Origin: Muribaculaceae bacterium
GTDB taxonomy: Bacteria; Bacteroidota; Bacteroidia; Bacteroidales; G3-4614
DNA: 43,442 nt
NCBI GenBank assembly: GCA_017546805.1
Contig: JAFYRT010000025.1
Span: 1-43,442 of the forward strand
Direction: 5' to 3'
Part shown: in pieces, positions 27,388 through 35,463 of the stretch
Numbering within the stretch: the stretch's first letter is position 1
How the letters are laid out: the number at the start of each line of letters is the position of its first letter
Translations under genes and position numbers: made by a program
The notes under the pieces: generated by a model
What the model was told of the DNA's origin: nothing
Seen by the model: the letters and a program-made list of their open reading frames with translations, nothing else
Database searches by the model: none

Positions 27388-28479
27388 ATGAAAATATTAC
27401 ACACAATATCGGGGTTAAGTAAGAGCAGTGGAGGGCCTTCATCTTGCACTTACAATTTGCTTAAGGGGTTGAATGGAGCAGGTGTTAATGCTGACGTGCT
27501 GACTATAGGCAGTGAAGATGTTATTGGCAATGATGATTTTATTATTGCTGTTGATAACGATGCTCAAAATCCATTTGTTTATAGTAAGAATTTTAGGGAT
27601 AGACTACGCTATGGTAAGCAGTATGATATTTACCATGCCAATGGATTGTGGACATACCCGTCGCACGCTACTGCGGAGTGGGCTTTAAAAAATGATAAGC
27701 CATATTTGATTGCCCCTCATGGTATGTTATACCCTGCAGGGCTTGACTCTAAACCTTGGAAGAAGAAACTTGCTTTAGCTCTTTTTCAAAGAAGGGATTT
27801 AAAAAATGCGACTGCTATTCAGGCTACATGCCAACAAGAGGCAGAGTATATTGAAGCTCTTGGTTTTAAAAGACCAATAGAGATAATTCCAAACTGTTTG
27901 GATATTAAACTCACTCCTATAAGGGAGAAAGAGAATAGTGTTAAACGCTTTGGTTTTGTTGGAAGAATTAACCCTATAAAAAACATTGACCTTTTATTAG
28001 AGGCGTGGGCAAAGTTAGGAGATAAAACAAAAAACTGCGAACTTATTATTGCAGGTGAGGGAGATGCAATTTATAAAAAACAGCTTACAGATTTTGTTGC
28101 CGACAAAAAAATGGAGAATGTTGTATTCTGCGGTTTTTTAAGCGGAAACGAACTTACTGAAATGGTAAGCAGTTTTGATTACCAACTTTTGGTAAGCAAA
28201 TCCGAGAACTTTGGTATGGTTATTCCCGAAGCCTTAATTTGCGGTGTTCCTTGTATTGCAACGCAAGGTACTCCTTGGGGAGAGCTTAACTCTCACAACT
28301 GCGGATGGTGGATTAACGACGGAGTCGATAATATTGCCTCTGCAATTGAAAATGCTATTTCAACAACTGAGACTTCACGCAAAGATATGGGCTTACGTGG
28401 CAAACAACTTGTTATTGATAATTATTCGGTGAACGCGGTGGCGGATAAACTTATAAAAGTTTATGAAAAGATTTTATAA
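27388..28479 (+). CDS. GT4-family glycosyltransferase (WcaI/PimB-like)
   Basis: A 363-residue GT-B enzyme beginning MKILHTISGLSKSSGGPSSC, with the glycine-rich acceptor loop of this group, then IAPHGMLYPAG, GFVGRINPIKNIDLLLEAW and the E-x7-E motif SKSENFGMVIPEALICGVPC. It is a clear paralogue of the gene at 28649 (similar N terminus, YDIYHANGLWTYP against YDIYHANGIWTYP). A structured repeat region of about 170 bp separates the two. Donor unknown. Confidence 0.92.
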   Translation: MKILHTISGLSKSSGGPSSCTYNLLKGLNGAGVNADVLTIGSEDVIGNDDFIIAVDNDAQNPFVYSKNFRDRLRYGKQYDIYHANGLWTYPSHATAEWALKNDKPYLIAPHGMLYPAGLDSKPWKKKLALALFQRRDLKNATAIQATCQQEAEYIEALGFKRPIEIIPNCLDIKLTPIREKENSVKRFGFVGRINPIKNIDLLLEAWAKLGDKTKNCELIIAGEGDAIYKKQLTDFVADKKMENVVFCGFLSGNELTEMVSSFDYQLLVSKSENFGMVIPEALICGVPCIATQGTPWGELNSHNCGWWINDGVDNIASAIENAISTTETSRKDMGLRGKQLVIDNYSVNAVADKLIKVYEKIL

Positions 28480-28502
28480 TCTTTTTAGAATGAGGAGTGA
28501 GG

Positions 28503-28545
28503 AATTAGGAATGAGGAATGGTTTTTTAATTTCTAATTCCTAATT
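28503..28545 (+). repeat. Inverted arms AATTAGGAAT / ATTCCTAATT
   Basis: AATTAGGAAT at 28503-28512 can pair perfectly with ATTCCTAATT at 28536-28545, with a 23-nt loop. The same right arm recurs at 28565-28574 and 28594-28603 within the 29-bp array, so one left arm faces three equal partners and several alternative folds are possible. Confidence 0.6.
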
Positions 28546-28632
28546 GTTGCGAAGCAACGCACTAATTCCTAATTGTGGCGAAGCCACATACTAATTCCTA
28601 ATTGGCACGAAGTGCCGTACTAATTTCTAATT
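28546..28632 (+). repeat. Three tandem 29-bp hairpin repeats with co-varying stems
   Basis: Units start at 28546, 28575 and 28604, exactly 29 bp apart. Each has a 5-bp stem, a GAA loop, the complementary 5 bp, two variable bases and ACTAATT(C/T)CTAATT. The stems are GTTGC/GCAAC, GTGGC/GCCAC and GGCAC/GTGCC: bases change on both sides so pairing is kept in every unit. The array fills most of the gap before the TTG-started GT4 gene. It is not a CRISPR array: the units are short, the variable part is self-complementary and no cas gene is near. Confidence 0.8.
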
Positions 28633-28648
28633 TAAAAAGACTAACAAC

Positions 28649-29758
28649 TTGAAAATACTTGAGACCATAACAGATTTGAATTTGTCAAGCGGAGGTGCTG
28701 TTACCTCTACTTTGAATAGTTATGGATTATTGCGAGAGAGGGGCATTGATATTGAAATGGTTACTCTGCTACCCTACTCTGATGACGATGCTTATTTGGG
28801 AAATAGTTATGATGACATTACGGCATTACCTTTTGATGGAGTTAGTCCGTTTGTTTATAGTAAGAATTTAAAGAGATTTTTAGAGCGACATAGGGATTAT
28901 GACATTTACCATGCTAATGGGATTTGGACATACCCTACTTTTAAGACTATTCGAACTGCTCACAAACAAGATAAACCCTGCATTGTTACCATTCATGGTA
29001 TGCTGAATAGCAATGCTCTTAAGATGACATCGTTTAAGAAACAACTATTTCTTAAACTATTCCAGAAAAGAGATTTGGAGAACATTGCATGTATTCATAC
29101 AACAAGTGAGTATGAAGCAGAGTGTATTAGAGAGTTAGGCATTAAAACTCCTATTTCAGTAATTCCTAACGGAGTTGTTGATTATGGATTTAGGCATACT
29201 TATAGCAGTGATGGTACTATTCGTTTTGGCTTTGTTGGGCGAACCGACCCTGTTAAGAATATAGATGTTCTGCTTGAAGCTTGGTTATCTATGGGTAAAA
29301 AGGCTCAAAATTACCAACTTACAATTATTGGTGGAGGAAATGACCACGAATATTTAAAAAAATTACATAACTTTGTAAAGGAACATGATATTACAAACAT
29401 TGAGTTCACAGGTTTACTACCAAAAGAGAACGCATTACAAGAAATGGCGAAATTGGATTTTCTGATTTTACCAAGCAGAAGCGAGAACTTTGGTATGGTT
29501 ATACCTGAAGCATTGAGTATGGGTATTCCATGTATTGCAACAAAAGGCACACCATGGGAAGAGTTAAACACTAATAATTGCGGTTGGTGGATTGCTGGCA
29601 ATACAGAGAGTATTGTAGATGCAATTCAACATGCATCTGCTACAAATAGTGAGGATTATAAATTAATGGCAAATAACGCTATTAATTTAGTTAAAGAGAA
29701 ATACTCTATTGAGAAAACAGTTGAAGAGTTAATTAGATTGTATAAGAGGTTGATTTGA
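28649..29758 (+). CDS. GT4-family glycosyltransferase (paralogue of 27388-28479)
   Basis: A 369-residue GT-B enzyme: KILETITDLNLSSGGAVTST at the N terminus, IVTIHGMLNS, FGFVGRTDPVKNIDVLLEAW and the motif SRSENFGMVIPEALSMGIPC. The start is TTG at 28649, which aligns with the ATG start of the paralogue; no ATG lies in the first 20 codons. It begins 16 bp after the last 29-bp hairpin unit. The next gene starts 10 bp after its stop. Confidence 0.9.
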   Translation: MKILETITDLNLSSGGAVTSTLNSYGLLRERGIDIEMVTLLPYSDDDAYLGNSYDDITALPFDGVSPFVYSKNLKRFLERHRDYDIYHANGIWTYPTFKTIRTAHKQDKPCIVTIHGMLNSNALKMTSFKKQLFLKLFQKRDLENIACIHTTSEYEAECIRELGIKTPISVIPNGVVDYGFRHTYSSDGTIRFGFVGRTDPVKNIDVLLEAWLSMGKKAQNYQLTIIGGGNDHEYLKKLHNFVKEHDITNIEFTGLLPKENALQEMAKLDFLILPSRSENFGMVIPEALSMGIPCIATKGTPWEELNTNNCGWWIAGNTESIVDAIQHASATNSEDYKLMANNAINLVKEKYSIEKTVEELIRLYKRLI

Positions 29759-29768
29759 TATAGATATT

Positions 29769-30914
29769 ATGGGTAAAAAAGTTGGTATTATAACATTTAT
29801 TAATGCTGGAAATTATGGTGCAGAGTTACAAGCTTTTGCATCACAATTTATATTGAATAAAATAGGATATGATGCAGAAATTATCAACTATGTATTTTAT
29901 AAAAATTCAAGACACATAAAGACCAAACTATCAAAACCTCAATTTAATTTTAATTTAAAACAAAAGTTAGCAGAATTTCTACTACCTCGCATTCAAAAAT
30001 TAAAAGCAATAATAAATAAAAAACAAAGCGATATAAGAAAATCAAGATTTGAGGCATTCCATAGAACAAACACAAAGTTTTCAAAAGAATATAGGACAAT
30101 GGATGAATTATACTTAAATCCACCACTATATGATATATATATATCGGGAAGTGATCAAATATGGAATCCTGATATATTCTCAAATATTGAACCATACTTC
30201 TTGACTTTTGCACCAAAAGGTGCAAAAAAGATTTCGTATGCATCGTCATTTGGAAAAAATGTATTATCTCATAATGTTGCAAATAAATATTCTTCATGGC
30301 TAAAGGAATATTATGCTATAAGTACAAGAGAAAATACAGGTGTCAAAATTATTAATGATTTGAATCTTAATGCAGAATGTGTATTAGACCCAACACTACT
30401 ATTAAATATGGAAGAATGGAAAAAAGTGGAAGTGAAACAAAAAAACATCCCTCAAAATTACCTTCTTATATATGAACTTATATCATCTCCATATCTGAAT
30501 TCTGTCGCTAAAGAGATTGCAAAAAATAAAAATCTAAAAATCGTAAGAATATGCAAAGATGTTTATGCTGAGGATAAAGATAAAAATATAATAAATATAA
30601 TTAATGCAGGTCCTGCACAATTTATATACCTATTCTCACATGCAGATTATATTGTTACAAACTCATTCCATGGCACTGCTTTTTCTATCAATTTTAGTAA
30701 AAACTTCAATGTTGTCATACCTTCCGGCAGAAGCAATAGTAATAGACAACGAAACATTTTGACTCTTACTAATTTAGAAGATAGACTAATTGAAGAAGGA
30801 AGTAATATTTCGAAAATAAATTATTCGGATATTGATTATAAAACAGCAATGTATTTGTTAGATAAAGAAAGAGAAAAATCCATATTATTTCTAAAATCTA
30901 ATATTGATGAATAA
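29769..30914 (+). CDS. Polysaccharide pyruvyl transferase family protein
   Basis: A 381-residue protein of the CsaB/WcaK-like family that adds ketal-pyruvate from phosphoenolpyruvate to sugars. Family features are GIITFINAGNYGAELQA at the N terminus, ISGSDQIWNPD, ISYASSFGKN and, near residue 300, NSFHGTAFSINF. GT-B-like fold, cytosolic. It overlaps the next gene, an FrhB-like iron-sulfur protein, by 8 bp; the two are often paired in Bacteroidales glycan loci, which suggests they act on the same substrate. Some members may not transfer pyruvate at all. Confidence 0.88.
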   Translation: MGKKVGIITFINAGNYGAELQAFASQFILNKIGYDAEIINYVFYKNSRHIKTKLSKPQFNFNLKQKLAEFLLPRIQKLKAIINKKQSDIRKSRFEAFHRTNTKFSKEYRTMDELYLNPPLYDIYISGSDQIWNPDIFSNIEPYFLTFAPKGAKKISYASSFGKNVLSHNVANKYSSWLKEYYAISTRENTGVKIINDLNLNAECVLDPTLLLNMEEWKKVEVKQKNIPQNYLLIYELISSPYLNSVAKEIAKNKNLKIVRICKDVYAEDKDKNIINIINAGPAQFIYLFSHADYIVTNSFHGTAFSINFSKNFNVVIPSGRSNSNRQRNILTLTNLEDRLIEEGSNISKINYSDIDYKTAMYLLDKEREKSILFLKSNIDE

Positions 30915-32118
30915 CAATAGACTTCCAATATTATGCAATAATTTTACATGTACAGGTTGTGGTGCGTGTGAAAACTCATGTCCTTTAGACGCTATAAAAT
31001 TAGAACCTAATGAAGAAGGTTTTTTGAATCCAATTATAGACAATACTAAATGTATTGGATGTTTAAAATGCGAGAAATCATGTCCCATAATTAATAATAA
31101 AAAGCCAAAAACATCTAATAGACCTAAAGTGTATGCAACCTGGAATAAAAACAAAAATATAAGGAAAGAGAGTTCCTCTGGTGGTGTATTCTCTGCACTC
31201 GCAGAAGCCATTATTGAAAAAGGAGGTGTAGTTTGCGGTGCTGCATACGATAATAATATGAATGTAAATCATATTATCATTAATTCAATTGACGATATTA
31301 AAAAATTAAGAGGTTCTAAATATGTTCAAAGTAACATAAATAAAATATTTAGAGAAATAAAAAAACATCTTGAAAATAATACTTTAGTTTTATTCGTTGG
31401 TACACCATGTCAAACGTATGGATTAAAATCATATTTAAAAAAAGATTATCACAATCTCATACTATGTAGTTTTATTTGTCATGGTGTTCCTTCTCAATTA
31501 TTATTTAAAAAGTATATTAGTTGGTTAGAGAAAAGACACAAAAAAAATATATGCAATTTTGAATTTAGAAACAAAAAAATAGGATGGACTGATTCTGTAA
31601 GGAAAATTTATTTTAATGATGGAACAAATACAATTACAACATTAAAAGAAGACTCATACTATTGTCTATTTGGTAAAAGACATAATACACATAGAGAGTG
31701 TTGTTATAATTGTAAAATGAAAAATTTAAATGAACATTCAGACATTACATTAGGAGATTTTTGGGGTATTGGAGAAAAATATAATTTAAGTCATAAAAAA
31801 GCCATAATTGATGGTATTTCTGCATGTATAATTCTTTCTTCAAAAGGTGATAAAATTTTTCATTATTGCAATAATGAAAACTACATCTTTACAGAGCCGA
31901 GATACTATAAAGAATTACAAAATAGAAATCCTGCACTATATTCATCTGCACCAAGAGATAAGACTAGAAATACAATATATAAAGATTTAAAAACTAAAAA
32001 ATTTAGCGAGTTTATAAAAAAATACTATACTATTACTTATAGAGAATATGTAATATACATTTTAAGAAAATATTTTTCAAAAATAATTATATATATAAAA
32101 ATATTAAAGTTAAAGTAA
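30907..32118 (+). CDS. FrhB-like iron-sulfur flavoprotein (F420 hydrogenase beta-subunit family)
   Basis: A 403-residue protein. The N terminus has two 4Fe-4S motifs, CTGCGACENSCP and CIGCLKCEKSCP, near residues 15-60, followed by the FrhB N- and C-terminal domains (SSSGGVFSALAEAI, RGSKYVQSNI, LFVGTPCQTYGLK, SDITLGDFWGIG). Relatives bind flavin and carry out F420- or ferredoxin-linked reductions; those in polysaccharide loci have no known reaction. The start is ATG 30907; a TTG one codon earlier is less likely. Coupled to the pyruvyl-transferase gene by overlap. A redox step on a sugar or its pyruvyl group is the simplest inference. Confidence 0.85.
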   Translation: MNNNRLPILCNNFTCTGCGACENSCPLDAIKLEPNEEGFLNPIIDNTKCIGCLKCEKSCPIINNKKPKTSNRPKVYATWNKNKNIRKESSSGGVFSALAEAIIEKGGVVCGAAYDNNMNVNHIIINSIDDIKKLRGSKYVQSNINKIFREIKKHLENNTLVLFVGTPCQTYGLKSYLKKDYHNLILCSFICHGVPSQLLFKKYISWLEKRHKKNICNFEFRNKKIGWTDSVRKIYFNDGTNTITTLKEDSYYCLFGKRHNTHRECCYNCKMKNLNEHSDITLGDFWGIGEKYNLSHKKAIIDGISACIILSSKGDKIFHYCNNENYIFTEPRYYKELQNRNPALYSSAPRDKTRNTIYKDLKTKKFSEFIKKYYTITYREYVIYILRKYFSKIIIYIKILKLK

Positions 32119-32120
32119 AC

Positions 32121-32678
32121 ATGAGTACATCTATAAATATCGGGAAAAACTATAAGAACAACCTAAGTATTAAAAATAAAATCGGCAGATTAACATGGAA
32201 TATCTGTTACTGGATTTTGTTTAGACCTTTTAAAGGAAGATTCTTCTATAAATGGAGAACGTTTATAATATCTTTATGGGGAGCAAAAGTAGGTAAATTC
32301 TCATCAGTTCATTCATCCGCAAAGATTTGGGCTCCATGGAATCTAATTTTAGGAGAAAATAGCAGTATAGGAGATTATGTAAATTGTTATAATACTGGTC
32401 CTATCATTATTGGGGATAATGTAATAATCTCTGAAAGGGTTTTTATTTGTCCTGGAAGTCATGATATTTCTGACCCAAACTTTCCAATGATACCTTCTAC
32501 AGTAGAAATTGGCAATAAAGTTTGGATTGCAGCAGAAGCTTTTGTCGGTCCAAGAGTTACTATTGGAGAAGGTGCTGTAGTTGGTGCAAGAGCTGCTGTT
32601 TTTAAAGATGTTGAGCCATGGACTGTTGTTGGTGGAAATCCCGCTGTATTTATAAAAAAACGTGTAATTAAAGAATAA
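32121..32678 (+). CDS. WcaF-like acetyltransferase (left-handed beta helix)
   Basis: A 185-residue hexapeptide-repeat acetyltransferase similar to the colanic-acid enzyme WcaF. An N-terminal amphipathic region (WNICYWILFRPFKGRFFYKW) precedes the repeats: NLILGENSSIGDYVNC, IIIGDNVIISERVFI, VEIGNKVWIAAEAFVG and VGARAAVFKDVEPW. The CPGSHDIS segment holds the likely catalytic His, and the end GGNPAVFIKKR is typical. It follows the FrhB-like gene by 2 bp and overlaps the next gene by 1 bp (TAATG), so translation is coupled. Expected to O-acetylate a sugar in the repeat unit. Confidence 0.88.
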   Translation: MSTSINIGKNYKNNLSIKNKIGRLTWNICYWILFRPFKGRFFYKWRTFIISLWGAKVGKFSSVHSSAKIWAPWNLILGENSSIGDYVNCYNTGPIIIGDNVIISERVFICPGSHDISDPNFPMIPSTVEIGNKVWIAAEAFVGPRVTIGEGAVVGARAAVFKDVEPWTVVGGNPAVFIKKRVIKE

Positions 32679-33565
32679 TGTTAGATTTAACGGTAATAAT
32701 ATTAACTCTTAACGAGGAAATTCATATAAAACGTTGTTTGGATAGGATTATGCCTATTGCAAAAAAGGTTTATATTGTTGATTCTCCTTCAACAGACAAT
32801 ACTGCAAAAATAGCAACAGAGTGCGGAGCCGAGGTTGTTGTTAATAAATGGCCAGGAAGTCATGCAAAACAGTTAAATTGGGCATTAGATAATTTAGACA
32901 TTCAAACTGAATGGGTGCTACGTTTAGATGCTGATGAATATTTAACTGATGAATTAATATCAGAACTTAACGAAAATTTACCCCAAATAGAGGATAATAT
33001 ATCTGCTGTTGTTCTTCCTTTAAAACGAATGTTTATGGGAAGACATATTAAACATGGAACTGCAGATGTTTTTATGATTAGAATATTCAGAAAAGGCAAA
33101 GTTAGATGTGAAGAGCGTCTTATGGATGAACACATGAGTATTCTTGAAGGAGAAACTACAACTTTTAAAGGGGCTTTTGTTGATGACAACATTAATTCAA
33201 TTGGATTCTTCACAGAGAAACATAACGGATATGCCACCAAAGAAGCAATTGTTGCAATTTGTGATGAATTTGGATTAAAAACCAGCAAAGGAGAATTAAG
33301 TGAAATTACTAAAGCTAAAAGAGCCCAAAAAGATAAATATTACTCTATGCCTCTTTTCTTTAGAGCATTTATATACTTCTGCCTGAGATATTTTATTAGA
33401 GGTGGTATTTTAGATGGGAAAGAGGGTTTTTTATGGCATTTCCTCCAGGGTTGGTGGTACCGTACTCTTGTTGATGCTAAAATTTTTGAGATTAAAAGCA
33501 AATGTGGCGACAACAAGAATAAAATTAAGGAGTATATTAAAGCAAATTATAATATTGAGTTGTAA
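32678..33565 (+). CDS. GT2-family glycosyltransferase (WaaE/KdtX-like)
   Basis: A 295-residue GT-A enzyme. TVIILTLNEEIHIKRCLDRI at the N terminus, VDSPSTDNT and LRLDADEYLTDEL (metal-binding DAD) are the signature of the WaaE/KdtX subgroup. The C-terminal third has a hydrophobic, possibly membrane-associated segment (MPLFFRAFIYFCLRYFIRGG). Overlap with the WcaF-like gene and a 6-bp gap to the acyltransferase gene show tight coupling. Sugar unknown. Confidence 0.9.
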   Translation: MLDLTVIILTLNEEIHIKRCLDRIMPIAKKVYIVDSPSTDNTAKIATECGAEVVVNKWPGSHAKQLNWALDNLDIQTEWVLRLDADEYLTDELISELNENLPQIEDNISAVVLPLKRMFMGRHIKHGTADVFMIRIFRKGKVRCEERLMDEHMSILEGETTTFKGAFVDDNINSIGFFTEKHNGYATKEAIVAICDEFGLKTSKGELSEITKAKRAQKDKYYSMPLFFRAFIYFCLRYFIRGGILDGKEGFLWHFLQGWWYRTLVDAKIFEIKSKCGDNKNKIKEYIKANYNIEL

Positions 33566-33571
33566 TAATTT

Positions 33572-34657
33572 ATGAATAATAATAGTTTAGGAAATAGACA
33601 ACATTTTTATTGGCTGGATCTTATCAGATTTTTAGCTGCATTTGAAGTAGTTCTTTGCCATTACAGAGGATTCTTTTTTGTTGAATATGGGCTACTCTCT
33701 GCTGAACAACAAAATATTTTTTCTCAAATTTTCTACTTTTCTACAAGATTAGGGCATGAAGCTGTATTAATATTTTTTGTTCTCAGTGGTTTATTAGTAG
33801 GAGGAAAAGCACTCGAAAAAGTCCATTTAGGTACATTCAACCTAAAAAGTTACTCAATTGACAGATTTGTAAGGATTATGCTTCCTTTAATTTCCGTTCT
33901 CTTATTAATAATACCTATTACATACGCTCTCGGAGAACAAATTAATTGGATTAATTGGGTAGGAAATTTATTCTCATTACAAGGAGTTTTAGTTCGTTTT
34001 GTTGGTCACTGCGAACCTCTATGGAGTTTAGCATACGAAGTTTGGTTCTATATAATAATTGGTGCGGCTATTGCTTTCTTTAAGAATAAAAATAAAACAA
34101 TACCTACTATAGTTTTAATAATATGTGCCTTGATATTTCTAAAACTTGATTTGAAATATTTAGTTATTTGGTGCATGGGAGCTCTGACATACTTTACTTT
34201 CAAAAGTAAAAAATCAAAGGTCTTCATATATCTTGCGATATTTGGATTTATAGCTTCAGTTTTTTGCTTACAATTAACAAGAGGCTCAAGAACATTAGAA
34301 TTTAATGTAAATGATTTCACTTATGATGCTTTGCAATATCTTCTTGCAATATCTTTTTGTATAATTGTAAGTTTTATTGCAAATGCAAAACCTAAAAACA
34401 GATTCAGTTCATATATAAACAATTTGGGTACTAAACTTGCTGTATTCTCATATACTCTTTATTTAGTACACAATCCTTTAGGTTGGTTAATGGAAAGTAT
34501 TGGATTTCCCAAAAGCGAAAGTATAAACCTATATTCTATTGGATACTATATATTGGCTATTATTATATGTTTAATTATAACATACGGAGTATATTGGTGT
34601 TTTGAAAAACGCACTCATGCTGTTAAATCATTCATAAAAAGCAAACTACTAAAATAA
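33572..34657 (+). CDS. Acyltransferase-3 family membrane protein (OafA-like)
   Basis: A 361-residue integral membrane protein with about 10 spans that would move an acyl, usually acetyl, group from the cytosol to a glycan. The N terminus FYWLDLIRFLAAFEVVLCHY holds the catalytic His of the R-x10-H type motif; VLSGLLVGGKAL and the SLAYEVWFY segment are also family-like. It lies between two GT2 genes. O-acetylation of the polysaccharide is the expected role. Confidence 0.87.
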   Translation: MNNNSLGNRQHFYWLDLIRFLAAFEVVLCHYRGFFFVEYGLLSAEQQNIFSQIFYFSTRLGHEAVLIFFVLSGLLVGGKALEKVHLGTFNLKSYSIDRFVRIMLPLISVLLLIIPITYALGEQINWINWVGNLFSLQGVLVRFVGHCEPLWSLAYEVWFYIIIGAAIAFFKNKNKTIPTIVLIICALIFLKLDLKYLVIWCMGALTYFTFKSKKSKVFIYLAIFGFIASVFCLQLTRGSRTLEFNVNDFTYDALQYLLAISFCIIVSFIANAKPKNRFSSYINNLGTKLAVFSYTLYLVHNPLGWLMESIGFPKSESINLYSIGYYILAIIICLIITYGVYWCFEKRTHAVKSFIKSKLLK

Positions 34658-34660
34658 AAT

Positions 34661-35425
34661 ATGAAAGTATCTATAATTACCTGTACATATAATAGTGCAA
34701 AAACTGTAGCTGATACCATACGCTCGGTTAATGCACAGACATACCCAGATATTGAGCATATTATTGTTGATGGACTTTCAAAGGACAACACTTTGGAAGT
34801 TGTAAAGCAATATGCAGGGGAAAGGCAGATTATAAAATGCGAGAAAGACAATGGTATTTATGATGCTTTCAACAAGGGTATAAGAATGGCTACTGGAGAT
34901 ATTATTGGAGTACTTAACTCTGACGATTTCTTTACCTCTGACAATATTATTGAGCAAGTAGTTAATGCTTTTAATAAAGAGAATATTGACGCTGTATATG
35001 GTGATATACATTTTGTTAGCCCAGATAACTTAAACAAATGCGTTAGGTATTATTCTTCTAAAAATTTTAGACCTTGGATGATGCGAATGGGCTTTATGTT
35101 TGCTCACCCCTCATTCTATGTAAAGCGAGAATATTACGAAAATTTAGGGTTATACAAAACAGATTATAAGATTGCCGCAGACTTTGAACTACTACTACGT
35201 TTTGTTGTAAAAAACAAAATTAATTGCAAATATCTTCCATTAGATTTTGTAACTATGCGCACAGGTGGTGCAAGTACTGAGGGAGTTAAAAGTAAAAATA
35301 TCATTAATAAAGAGTGCTTAAGAGCTTGCAGAGAAAACAACTATTACTCAAACATTATTTTAATGTGGTTACGTATTGTTTATAAGACATTTGAATTAAT
35401 TTTGTTTAAGCTTAAATCCATATAG
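34661..35425 (+). CDS. GT2-family glycosyltransferase (WcaA-like)
   Basis: A 254-residue GT-A enzyme: KVSIITCTYNSAKTVADTIR, VDGLSKDNTLE, EKDNGIYDAFNKGI and GVLNSDDFF with the metal-binding Asp pair. This short form is common in capsule and colanic-acid loci. It starts 3 bp after the acyltransferase stop. A GTTGTTAG motif follows its stop codon at 35432-35439. Confidence 0.92.
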   Translation: MKVSIITCTYNSAKTVADTIRSVNAQTYPDIEHIIVDGLSKDNTLEVVKQYAGERQIIKCEKDNGIYDAFNKGIRMATGDIIGVLNSDDFFTSDNIIEQVVNAFNKENIDAVYGDIHFVSPDNLNKCVRYYSSKNFRPWMMRMGFMFAHPSFYVKREYYENLGLYKTDYKIAADFELLLRFVVKNKINCKYLPLDFVTMRTGGASTEGVKSKNIINKECLRACRENNYYSNIILMWLRIVYKTFELILFKLKSI

Positions 35426-35431
35426 TTTTTA

Positions 35432-35439
35432 GTTGTTAG
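35432..35439. repeat. GTTGTTAG motif after a GT2 gene
   Basis: In the 38-bp gap TAGTTTTTAGTTGTTAG begins at the TAG stop codon of the GT2 gene and ends in GTTGTTAG. It matches the 14-bp repeats at 36701-36728. Confidence 0.5.
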
Positions 35440-35463
35440 AAATTTATTTAAAGGAAATATTAT

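Noticed and set aside
28503..28632. CRISPR-like array of repeats and spacers
   Set aside because: The varying parts are self-complementary hairpins of 13 bp, not unique spacers; units total 29 bp, there are only three, and no cas genes are present.
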